DNA of 64,000 bases from Rhodoluna limnophila (GTDB taxonomy: Bacteria > Actinomycetota > Actinomycetes > Actinomycetales > Microbacteriaceae). The stretch lies in NCBI RefSeq assembly GCF_005845365.1, contig NZ_CP040509.1:1240001-1304000 (forward strand), in the 5' to 3' direction. The first letter of the stretch is position 1. Each line of letters starts with the position of its first letter. Position numbers and translations under genes: made by a program. Under the pieces are notes generated by a model that searched no databases, was not told the DNA's origin, and saw only the letters and a list, made by a program, of their open reading frames with translations. This document shows positions 57,545 to 64,000 of this stretch, in pieces.

Positions 57545-57961
57545 CTATGACGGGTCAAGATTGTCTTGACCCAATAGAAGCTGAACAGCGGGAAGGTCTG
57601 GTTTTGCCCATGAGATCGATGCGAGTTCACGTACCTCGAGCCATAAGAATGCATCATGGTCGGTGCTTTGGATACACGCTGAATCATCTATTTTGCAAAG
57701 CACGGTTTCGAGCCGAACGACAGTTGTACCCACCCTTGTATCTGAGATGTCTAGGGTTCGGAGCGGCCTGCAAACAATACCCATCTCCTCAAAAATTTCC
57801 CTGGCCAAAGCTGCATGGGGTTTCTCACCAGCCTCCACCTTCCCACCAGGAAATTCCCACTCTCCGGCCGCAGCCTTGTGTGGGGCCCGTCGACAGGCGA
57901 GCACCTTGGAATCTCGGACAATTACAGCAGCTACAACGTGCAGAGGATTTCGATCAGTCAC
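57545..57961 (-). CDS. Nudix hydrolase, MutT-like
   Basis: The 138-residue protein carries a perfect Nudix box, GKVEAGEKPHAALAREIF followed by EEMGI (40-62, G-x5-E-x7-REUxEExGU). VVAAVIVRDSKVLACRRAP is the usual MutT first strand, so a nucleoside triphosphate or modified dNTP is the probable substrate. The GTG start has TACGTT 6 bases upstream (leaderless). It precedes the PLD-helicase on the same strand, and such Nudix-DUF3427 pairs suggest that both act together. Confidence 0.92.
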   Translation of the reverse strand: MTDRNPLHVVAAVIVRDSKVLACRRAPHKAAAGEWEFPGGKVEAGEKPHAALAREIFEEMGIVCRPLRTLDISDTRVGTTVVRLETVLCKIDDSACIQSTDHDAFLWLEVRELASISWAKPDLPAVQLLLGQDNLDPS

Positions 57962-58008
57962 CCTGCAAACGTACCAACTCTGTCAGCAGCAACTTGTAGC
58001 CTTGCCTT
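57962..58008. promoter_or_regulatory. Divergent leaderless promoters of the two nuclease-helicase operons
   Basis: Only 47 bases separate the Nudix (minus) and MazG-like (plus) start codons. A -10 box TACGTT (57968-57973, minus strand) and a -10 box TAGCCT (57997-58002, plus strand) each lie 6 bases before a start codon. The two promoters must overlap in their upstream parts, so the operons can hardly be regulated separately. Confidence 0.7.
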
Positions 58009-58329
58009 ATGGAATTTGGCGAAATCATCAAGGAACTAAGAGAATTTGTGGCTGAGCGGGAATGGCAGCAATTTCACAGCCCAGAAAACCTCGCCAAGAG
58101 CATCTCTATCGAGGCAGCCGAACTATTGGAGCAATTCCAATGGGGAGAGCCGGATGACGAAACGAATGTGAACGATGAACTCGCCGATGTTCTGACCTAC
58201 TGCTTACTGCTTGCCGACCACTACGGTTTGGCACCGGCTGAGCTCATCCACAACAAGCTTTCCAAAACGCGCATAAAGTACCCCGTTGAAAAAGCACGCG
58301 GCCGAAGCGATAAATATGACCGACTTTAA
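58009..58329 (+). CDS. MazG-like nucleotide pyrophosphohydrolase
   Basis: The 106-residue protein has the MazG/dUTPase-like metal motif: EAAE (35-38) and then ELAD (57-60), in the order ExxE-x18-ExxD, and KYPVEKARGRSDKYDRL at the end, as in the short RS21-C6/MazG-like group. It would cut an (d)NTP or alarmone to the monophosphate and pyrophosphate. The ATG has TAGCCT 6 bases upstream (leaderless). Its 3' end overlaps the next gene by 14 bases. Confidence 0.92.
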   Translation: MEFGEIIKELREFVAEREWQQFHSPENLAKSISIEAAELLEQFQWGEPDDETNVNDELADVLTYCLLLADHYGLAPAELIHNKLSKTRIKYPVEKARGRSDKYDRL

Positions 58330-60046
58330 GATCGAGACGTTTCCGTTTGACCATGAAGCTATCACGACATGGGGGCTTGCAGACCCAGTCGGCATTGACT
58401 GGCCAGTCGTCTATACCTTGAGCGACCAGAAGCACATTTATGTTGGGGAAACTCTCAATGCAACTTCGCGTCTACATCAGCATCTGAAGACAGAGGGTAA
58501 ACAAGGGCTTAGCCATGTGCAAATCATCTTGAATCCAAGATTCAACAAGTCGGCATGCCTCGACCTTGAGTCGCAACTCATTAAGCTTTTCGCTGCCGAT
58601 GGCACACACAGGGTTCTCAACGCAAACTCGGGAATCACAGACGCAAATTACTTTGAGCGAGATAAGTACCGAGACTCTTTCAGCGAACTCTATGAAGCCT
58701 TGGTTCGAGATGGGCTGCTTTCAAGACCGATTCCGGAAATCGTCAACAGCAACTTGTTTAAGTTCTCACCCTTTAAAGCTCTGAATACTGAGCAGGCGTT
58801 AGTGGTGTCTGCAATTACCGAGAAGATCTTGGATCTGGTTGGCCCATCGGGCGGCGGTCAATTGATTGTTCAAGGCGATCCGGGGACAGGTAAGACAATC
58901 GTGGCAATTTACTTGATAAAGCTGCTTCGAGACATCGCACTATTTAAGGATGATGAGATTTCAGAACAGGAGTCAGTATTTTCAGAACTGTTCACCACTT
59001 CAAGTGCTGAGAAACTTAGAGGCCTGAAGATTGGCTTGGTCGTACCCCAGCAGGCGCTCCGTAAGACTCTTCAAACGGTGTTTGCGCAAACTCCAGGCCT
59101 CGATAAGGCAATGGTTCTCACTCCATTTGAAGCCGCTGACTCAGCAGACGATTTTGACCTACTAATCGTGGACGAAGCTCACCGTCTGGGCCAAAGAGCA
59201 AACCAGCCATCCGCAGCTCAAAATAAGAAGTTCTCTTACCTGAATGAAAAACTCTATGGAACTGACGACCCTGCAATTACACAACTCGACTGGATCAAAA
59301 CCAAGAGCCGAATTCAACTGCTCCTTCTTGACACTGCACAGGCCATCAAGCCAGCCGACCTGCCATTGAACACCACGCAGTCACTAATCGACAGGGCAAT
59401 GGCTGAAGAGTCTCTTTTTAAGCTGACTTCGCAGATGCGAGTCTCCGGCGGAAAGGAGTACCTTGAGTTCGTCAGGGCTCTATTCGCTGATACACCCGAG
59501 GCGGCGAGAGACTTCAGTGGATACGATCTGCGTTTCTACAGCGATGCCTTTCGAATGAGACAAGACATTTTGGCTTTGAACGAGCAGCACGGATTAGCGA
59601 GGCTGCTAGCCGGATTTGCCTGGCCTTGGGCATCTAAAAAAGACAAAGAGGCCATAGACATCGAGCTCAATGGGATGACTCTCCAATGGAATCAGACAGT
59701 TACAGATTGGGTGAACTCCCCGACATCTCACTTAGAGGTAGGAAGCATCCACACAATTCAGGGTTATGACTTGAATTATGCAGGTGTGATTCTTGGAAAT
59801 GACATTGCATACGACGCCGAAACAAAACGCGTGGTCTTTGTTCGTGAGAATTATCACGATGTGAAGGGGCGTGAGAATAATGCTGCCAGAGGTATCGTCT
59901 ACTCAGATGAAGATGTTCGACACTGGGTCCTAAACATTTACCGAGTACTACTAACTCGCGGAATCAAGGGAACATTCATCTATGTTTGCGACCCAGCATT
60001 AAGAGAGCACCTTAGTGCGCTATTCGAGCCACACCAAAAGTTTTGA
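58316..60046 (+). CDS. GIY-YIG nuclease fused to DUF2075 (Schlafen group 3-type) helicase
   Basis: The 576-residue protein has an N-terminal GIY-YIG nuclease (about 28-100: VVY at 31-33, IYVGET at 41-46, R52, catalytic E85 in LDLESQL). From about 155 comes a DUF2075 ATPase (the helicase module also found in group III Schlafens): Walker A GDPGTGKT (187-194), Walker B DEAH (286-289), TSQMRVSGGKEYL and VGSIHTIQGYDLNYAGV. The last part, NIYRVLLTRGIKGTFIYVCDP, is the usual end of this helicase family. I chose the ATG at 58316, inside the MazG gene, because it gives the normal start MTDFKIETF. Both enzymes look active. Confidence 0.93.
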   Translation: MTDFKIETFPFDHEAITTWGLADPVGIDWPVVYTLSDQKHIYVGETLNATSRLHQHLKTEGKQGLSHVQIILNPRFNKSACLDLESQLIKLFAADGTHRVLNANSGITDANYFERDKYRDSFSELYEALVRDGLLSRPIPEIVNSNLFKFSPFKALNTEQALVVSAITEKILDLVGPSGGGQLIVQGDPGTGKTIVAIYLIKLLRDIALFKDDEISEQESVFSELFTTSSAEKLRGLKIGLVVPQQALRKTLQTVFAQTPGLDKAMVLTPFEAADSADDFDLLIVDEAHRLGQRANQPSAAQNKKFSYLNEKLYGTDDPAITQLDWIKTKSRIQLLLLDTAQAIKPADLPLNTTQSLIDRAMAEESLFKLTSQMRVSGGKEYLEFVRALFADTPEAARDFSGYDLRFYSDAFRMRQDILALNEQHGLARLLAGFAWPWASKKDKEAIDIELNGMTLQWNQTVTDWVNSPTSHLEVGSIHTIQGYDLNYAGVILGNDIAYDAETKRVVFVRENYHDVKGRENNAARGIVYSDEDVRHWVLNIYRVLLTRGIKGTFIYVCDPALREHLSALFEPHQKF

Positions 60047-60087
60047 CTCTTTCAGATCAGAGACGCTGATCCCTTTTGTGATTTAGA

Positions 60088-60126
60088 AGAAAACCCCGCC
60101 CTCTGGGGGAGAGAGCGGGGCGGTCT
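60088..60126 (-). terminator. Terminator between the GIY-YIG gene and the convergent secreted-protein gene
   Basis: CCCCGC pairs with GCGGGG around a loop that itself holds CTCTGGGGGAGAG, with an A-run on the left, i.e. a T-run on the minus strand. It lies between two convergent stop codons and most clearly serves the minus-strand gene. Confidence 0.75.
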
Positions 60127-60137
60127 TCATGGGCGCA

Positions 60138-63032
60138 TTACTTGGTCGGCAAGGTCCAAGTTGCTGCCTTGTACTGCTTGGTTACTGCATCAGCAAGAAC
60201 AAACACATTTACCTTTTTCGAGTCGCTGGTGGCAGAGGTAATGTTTAGGTTTCTGGCTGAGGTTTGGGTGCCGGTGTATGAACTTGCGGTAATGGTGATG
60301 GCCTGGCCGGTGGTCACCACACCGGTTGAAAGGCTGATTGAAACCGCAGCCCAGCTCTGGTTTGAGCTGCCAATCACGTTGCCGCTTCTAACACCGGTGA
60401 TGGTTCCGCTAGACAACTGACCAACAGCGGCGATGGTGCTGTAGGTGGCAAACTTGGCGTTGCTGGCAGCCGAGGCTGATGAGTAGGTAATGTTCTTACC
60501 CTTTACAGCCTTGCCCTTTGAATCAACGGTCATGATGAACTTCATGCCAGGCATTACCTGCAGGCTGCCAACACCGCTGGTTAGAACCACCCAGGTGTTC
60601 TTTGACTTACCCGGCACCGCAGAGAACCCGGTGACATCTGCCGGAATCACAGTTGCCGAAGGCACGCTTGAAGCCAACTTTTTGCCCGAACCTGAGATTG
60701 AAAGAATCTCACGCTTGGCAATCGCGGCACCAGAACCAAACTGGCAGTAGCTGTTTGAACCAACCACGGTCTTGGCATAGGTTGTGGCCACGGCCAACAG
60801 GGCAGAGGTGCTTGAGGTGGCAGCCTTGTTTGCTCCAAGCGATACCGCCACACAGCCGTAGGTGCTGCTGGTGTAGTTGGTGATCTGGGCTGAGGTCTTA
60901 ACCAGTGGGCTGGTGCTTGAGGTTGAGACCGTGGCAAAGATGGTGCGGTTTGGCTTGGTCATGTCAATTGGGTTCATGCACTCGACACGGATAAACGGAG
61001 CGGACATCGCTGACGAGGTCAAGATCAGTCCGCCGGCGGTGTAGCCAGAGCCAGCAGCTGCGGTACAGAATGCACTCAACTTGGCCTGGGTGATTTCAGT
61101 GGTCTTGATGCCGCTGGCCGAGTTTAGTGAACCCCACTTGACCACGTTGTTGAACGCGGTGTTGCGGTAGAGCACAGCAAAACCAGTGCCTTTGGTGCCA
61201 ATCCAGCCAACTGAGTTGAGTGTGGTGGCCCCGGTAATAACTAGCTTGCCGCTACCGGCAAACTTGGTGTTTGCGCCTGCCGCGGTGTTGTTAACCACGG
61301 TGATGGTTCCGGCAACTGCTGAGCCATAGAACACATCGCCGTTGGCACCCGCATAGGCACGTGAGGTGTCGGTCACCGTGATGGCCGAGTTCATGGTCTT
61401 TAGTGATGGGGCAGTGACCTTGATTGAGGTTGAACCAGAAGGTGCAGCTAACTCAGGGGTAACCATGGTCGGCGGAACATAGACTCCGCCGCCACCGCCA
61501 GCAATCGTGGTGTGGGATACAGGTTCTGACTCAGGGCCGGTGCCCTCAAAGTTTGAGGTAGCTGACACCTTGACGTCGTAGTTGGTTGAACCGCTGAGTG
61601 AATAAACCTGGCACTTTTGGCCGGCAGCACGGTTTTCTTCGGTCAGGTATCCGGTGTAAACCAAGACGCCCGCGGTTGTGTAGGCGCGGCAGCTGTAGCT
61701 GGTGGCACTAGGGGTTTGGTCAATCACCACTGCGATGCTGTTGTAGGTGCTGCTTGCAGCATCAATGGTGAAGGTTGGGGCAACTGGGCCACAGCTTCTG
61801 GCAACAGATGTAACGCCATCAGCGTTGTCAACAATGGTCAGCGCTGGGGCGTAAACCGCGTCGGCCAGTGGGCGCTGAACGTATGCACTGGCGTTTACCT
61901 TCACGCCCTGAGAATCAGCCGGAACCTGGTGATACTGGCCGCCCTCGTCACCGGTCACGGTTGCACCAGTGACCTCGGTGTACGCAGTGTCATCCATGGC
62001 CACCGACTGCAGAATGGTCAGCGTGGTGGTGGTTACCGCGTAGGCGTAGGTTGAGTTGAAGGCATCGATTAGCAGCGCGCCGGTGCCGTTGACGTCTACG
62101 TTGGTGCCAGTGAATTCGTGCGGGCCATCGGTGGTCAAGGTGACACGGCCAGCTTCAACGCTGTAACCAATTACCTTGGCCGAGCCCGGCACAGTTTGAG
62201 TTGCGTAGGCCTCGCCAACTGGCAAGTGGCGCACAGACACGTTTGGGTCTGCGTAGGTGTTGCTGCCGTCATCAGTGGTGGTTACCGGCTGGCCGTTTGC
62301 TGCAACCTGAAGTCGTGACTTGAAGGCACTACCAACGGTTAAGTCACGGGCCAAGCACAGGCCATCGGTGGTTTCAAAGTGAACGTTGATGTCTGAGTCG
62401 GTGGCGGTGTAACTGGTAACCGCGTTGGCCTCAAAGGTTGCTTGGGTGTTGTAGTTAAGGCCGGCGGTGCCAACTGGTAGGCCGTCGGCTGCACCCGGAA
62501 TCACAAGCTTCGGGGCAACGGCAAAGGTCACATTTTCGTTGGTGTTGTTGGTCAGGCGGGCACTCCAGTATGGGTTGACATACTTGGCGCCAGCGCCGCC
62601 ACCACAGGTCTTCATTGCCTCGGTCCATGCAATTTCTTGAGTCTGAGGAAGGGTGGTGCCGTAGCAAGGGCCATCACCGGTGACATACCAGTTGAACTGT
62701 GCGTTCTGCGGGGTCAGGGTGGTGGTTAGGTTTGGAGCAAAGCTCAAGAGGTCGCCAACAGCAAGGTCGGTAACCATGGTTGATCCGTTTGAGCGGGTGT
62801 CAAGGTAGGCGGCAACGTAAAGGCTCACGGTCTCGCCTGGGCGAACAACGGCGGTCTGTCCGTTGGCAACATCGCGGTTGACACGAACGTTGTACTTGAC
62901 CGATGGCTCTGCGGCCTGGGCTGGTGAGGCGCTGATTGCAACCACACCGGTGAGGGCAAGGGCCAGCGTTGCCGCGATGGCGGCTGCGCGTTTTGATGCA
63001 AATTTGAAGGCTTTGGTTTGGCTGTTAAACAA
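60138..63032 (-). CDS. Very large secreted protein of unknown function
   Basis: The 964-residue protein has a clear signal peptide (cut near AQA, 40) and a Thr/Ser/Ala/Val-rich mature part. Segment one (about 45-420) contains eight or so cysteines. A fibronectin III-like stretch (about 440-545, SATSYSCRAYTTAGVLVYTGYL to SATSNFEGTGPES) is followed by a Gly-rich hinge (GGGGGVYVPP). The C-terminal half (570-964) is full of short Thr/Ser strands and has no LPXTG or membrane anchor. It may form a surface layer or fibre. The start is TTG at 63032 with only AGAAAG 12 bases upstream, so the exact start is uncertain. It is not similar to any family I can name. Confidence 0.8.
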   Translation of the reverse strand: MFNSQTKAFKFASKRAAAIAATLALALTGVVAISASPAQAAEPSVKYNVRVNRDVANGQTAVVRPGETVSLYVAAYLDTRSNGSTMVTDLAVGDLLSFAPNLTTTLTPQNAQFNWYVTGDGPCYGTTLPQTQEIAWTEAMKTCGGGAGAKYVNPYWSARLTNNTNENVTFAVAPKLVIPGAADGLPVGTAGLNYNTQATFEANAVTSYTATDSDINVHFETTDGLCLARDLTVGSAFKSRLQVAANGQPVTTTDDGSNTYADPNVSVRHLPVGEAYATQTVPGSAKVIGYSVEAGRVTLTTDGPHEFTGTNVDVNGTGALLIDAFNSTYAYAVTTTTLTILQSVAMDDTAYTEVTGATVTGDEGGQYHQVPADSQGVKVNASAYVQRPLADAVYAPALTIVDNADGVTSVARSCGPVAPTFTIDAASSTYNSIAVVIDQTPSATSYSCRAYTTAGVLVYTGYLTEENRAAGQKCQVYSLSGSTNYDVKVSATSNFEGTGPESEPVSHTTIAGGGGGVYVPPTMVTPELAAPSGSTSIKVTAPSLKTMNSAITVTDTSRAYAGANGDVFYGSAVAGTITVVNNTAAGANTKFAGSGKLVITGATTLNSVGWIGTKGTGFAVLYRNTAFNNVVKWGSLNSASGIKTTEITQAKLSAFCTAAAGSGYTAGGLILTSSAMSAPFIRVECMNPIDMTKPNRTIFATVSTSSTSPLVKTSAQITNYTSSTYGCVAVSLGANKAATSSTSALLAVATTYAKTVVGSNSYCQFGSGAAIAKREILSISGSGKKLASSVPSATVIPADVTGFSAVPGKSKNTWVVLTSGVGSLQVMPGMKFIMTVDSKGKAVKGKNITYSSASAASNAKFATYSTIAAVGQLSSGTITGVRSGNVIGSSNQSWAAVSISLSTGVVTTGQAITITASSYTGTQTSARNLNITSATSDSKKVNVFVLADAVTKQYKAATWTLPTK

Positions 63033-63245
63033 TGAGTCACAACACTTTCTAGTAACTTTGCCGCGCCTCTGGGCGGGGCTCGTTGTGAGCCTATGGCAGC
63101 CAAATTTTTGGTTTGCTAGAAAGTGATTGGTGTCAAAGACAATGGTCTTGACAATTGTTGTGCTGAGAGCCTGTTTTGCTGGTTTTCTTTGTTATTCTCC
63201 GGCCGACAGGTGGACAGCCACCTATTTGGTTTTTTGTTTCTACAG

Positions 63246-63319
63246 TCGGGCTGACAGGATTTGAACCTGCGACCCCTTGTCCCCCAGACAAGTGCGCTAC
63301 CAAGCTGCGCTACAACCCG
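63246..63319 (-). tRNA. tRNA-Pro (anticodon GGG)
   Basis: Read on the minus strand, a 74-base cloverleaf has acceptor CGGGTTG/CAGCCCG, anticodon stem CTTGT/ACAAG with loop CTGGGGG (anticodon GGG) and T-arm CAGGTTCAAATCCTG. The discriminator is A, as usual for tRNA-Pro, and CCA is not encoded. The 213 bases between it and the large secreted-protein gene hold no gene that I can see. Confidence 0.96.
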
Positions 63320-63433
63320 TTGAGCCTTGGTTTGCCAACGATGAATTGGTTTACCAACTATGAAATAGTACGAGAAACGAAGCCCGGCTGAAAACTGAAG
63401 CCTATTGTCAGAGGTCAGTTCTACGCTTTGGCC

Positions 63434-63643
63434 ATGAGTGAAAAACCTATGGGCTGCTTGGCTGTGTTGTTTGGTGTCGGCGCAAACCGGCCAAACCCTG
63501 CACCTCCCGCAAGTAAATCAACTGATCCAACCGATGGCGGCATGTCCGAGGGTGACATCCACTCTGGGCCAGGTGGCTATGAGGGTATGGGTTACTCGGG
63601 TGGTTATGCCGCCGATTACTTTGACGAGGGTGACGAACGCTAG
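63434..63643 (+). CDS. Small Gly/Asp-rich protein of unknown function
   Basis: The 69-residue product starts MSEKPMGCLAVLFGVG and goes on with Pro, Gly, Ser and acidic residues, ending YFDEGDER. It has no clear membrane helix or known domain. TACGCT lies exactly 6 bases before the ATG (leaderless), the same promoter form as elsewhere in the window. This and the coupling to the next gene, two bases downstream, are the grounds for taking it as real. No function is suggested. Confidence 0.6.
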   Translation: MSEKPMGCLAVLFGVGANRPNPAPPASKSTDPTDGGMSEGDIHSGPGGYEGMGYSGGYAADYFDEGDER

Positions 63644-63645
63644 TC

Positions 63646-64000
63646 GTGCGTAATCGGTTTTGGCTGCGGGTTGGGGTTGCAGCCGCCTTAGCGGCTGTGC
63701 CTGCGATCTTCGCGTTTTCATTTCTAAGCCTGACCGAAGACTCAGCTTTGCTGGCAGACCCTACGCCAATCGATTCGACTGCAAGCGACGTGTTGAGCTG
63801 GAATTGGCACGAGCCCGAGCGAGAGTGTGAGCACTTTGTCTCTTGCACTTTCATCGAAGTTGAAAACACCGCGCGGTGCCCAGATCAGATCTTCATTCCG
63901 ATGTTTGTCAGCGATGAGCAGCAAAATCGAGTGACCTGGTCCGACCTAATTCTTGATTCGCCAAGACAGCGGGGCACGGCGGTGGTTGAAGTCGGCGTGA
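63646..64000 (+). CDS. Membrane-anchored or secreted protein of unknown function (3' end cut off)
   Basis: A GTG two bases after the small gene opens a frame that stays open to the window end (118 codons visible). The product begins MRNRFWLRVGVAAALAAVPAIFAF, a signal peptide or anchor, and continues into a polar domain with three cysteines (RECEHFVSCTFIEVENTARCPD). The rest of the protein lies beyond the window. I do not recognise the family. Confidence 0.65.
   Translation, partial: MRNRFWLRVGVAAALAAVPAIFAFSFLSLTEDSALLADPTPIDSTASDVLSWNWHEPERECEHFVSCTFIEVENTARCPDQIFIPMFVSDEQQNRVTWSDLILDSPRQRGTAVVEVGV

Noticed and set aside
60142-60420. Plus-strand frame opposite the 3' end of the large secreted protein
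   Set aside because: It is a shadow of Thr/Ser codons read in reverse as Val/Ala-type residues, with no ribosome site.
63246-63319. tRNA-Pro as integration site for the 52-60 kb block
   Set aside because: No repeated tRNA end or integrase was found, and the tRNA is 3 kb away beyond a large secreted-protein gene.

Overview
The window is chromosomal DNA from an actinobacterium, most likely a small-genome freshwater member of the Microbacteriaceae (Rhodoluna/Aquiluna-like). Pointers to this are the class Ib ribonucleotide reductase cluster nrdHIEF under NrdR-type boxes, the ftsH-folEPBK-DUF3180-DUF2520-panC-lysS gene order, a DUF3073 protein, APS-reductase sulfate assimilation fed by an FprA-type ferredoxin reductase, frequent GTG/TTG starts, very short intergenic gaps, and many genes whose -10 box lies 6-7 bases before the start codon (leaderless transcripts). 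The genus is inferred from gene content and was not tested.

Layout: 0-3 kb holds the tail of a TetR-type regulator and clpC. 3-7 kb is the nrdHIEF operon (minus strand). 7-17 kb is a long minus-strand operon: tilS, hpt, ftsH, the folate genes, two conserved actinobacterial genes, panC, lysS and a tiny membrane protein too short for most ORF callers. 17-19.6 kb has ppa, a START-like protein, a secreted NlpC/P60 hydrolase and three tRNAs (Glu, Asp, Phe). 19.6-23.2 kb has a DMT permease, a 14-TM efflux pump, a tandem fluoride-channel pair and DUF3073.

23.2-34.8 kb is a sulfur block: a cysteine-free Rrf2 regulator, a divergent SsuABC-like transporter, then ferredoxin reductase, siroheme synthase, CysN, CysD, CysH and sulfite reductase as one minus-strand operon, and a divergent CbiX chelatase that completes siroheme. 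The two divergent control regions share short sequence words. 34.9-41.5 kb carries a large secreted InlB-repeat protein and an iron(III) ABC transporter behind a DtxR/IdeR-like box. 41.5-52.4 kb is purine biosynthesis (purM, purF, purD, purC, purS, purQ, purL). It is interrupted by an unusual intergenic inverted repeat, a sterol-carrier-like protein, a lipoprotein and a RelE/Phd toxin-antitoxin pair.

52.4-60.1 kb looks accessory, with visibly more A/T-rich codon use. It has a secreted chymotrypsin-fold protease, a frameshifted excalibur-domain protein, and two back-to-back operons. One pairs a Nudix hydrolase with a PLD-nuclease/helicase/DUF3427 protein; the other pairs a MazG-like pyrophosphohydrolase with a GIY-YIG nuclease/Schlafen-type helicase. 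This mirrored arrangement is the best candidate here for an undescribed, probably defensive, system. The window ends with a very large secreted protein, tRNA-Pro and two small unknown genes, the last cut by the window edge.
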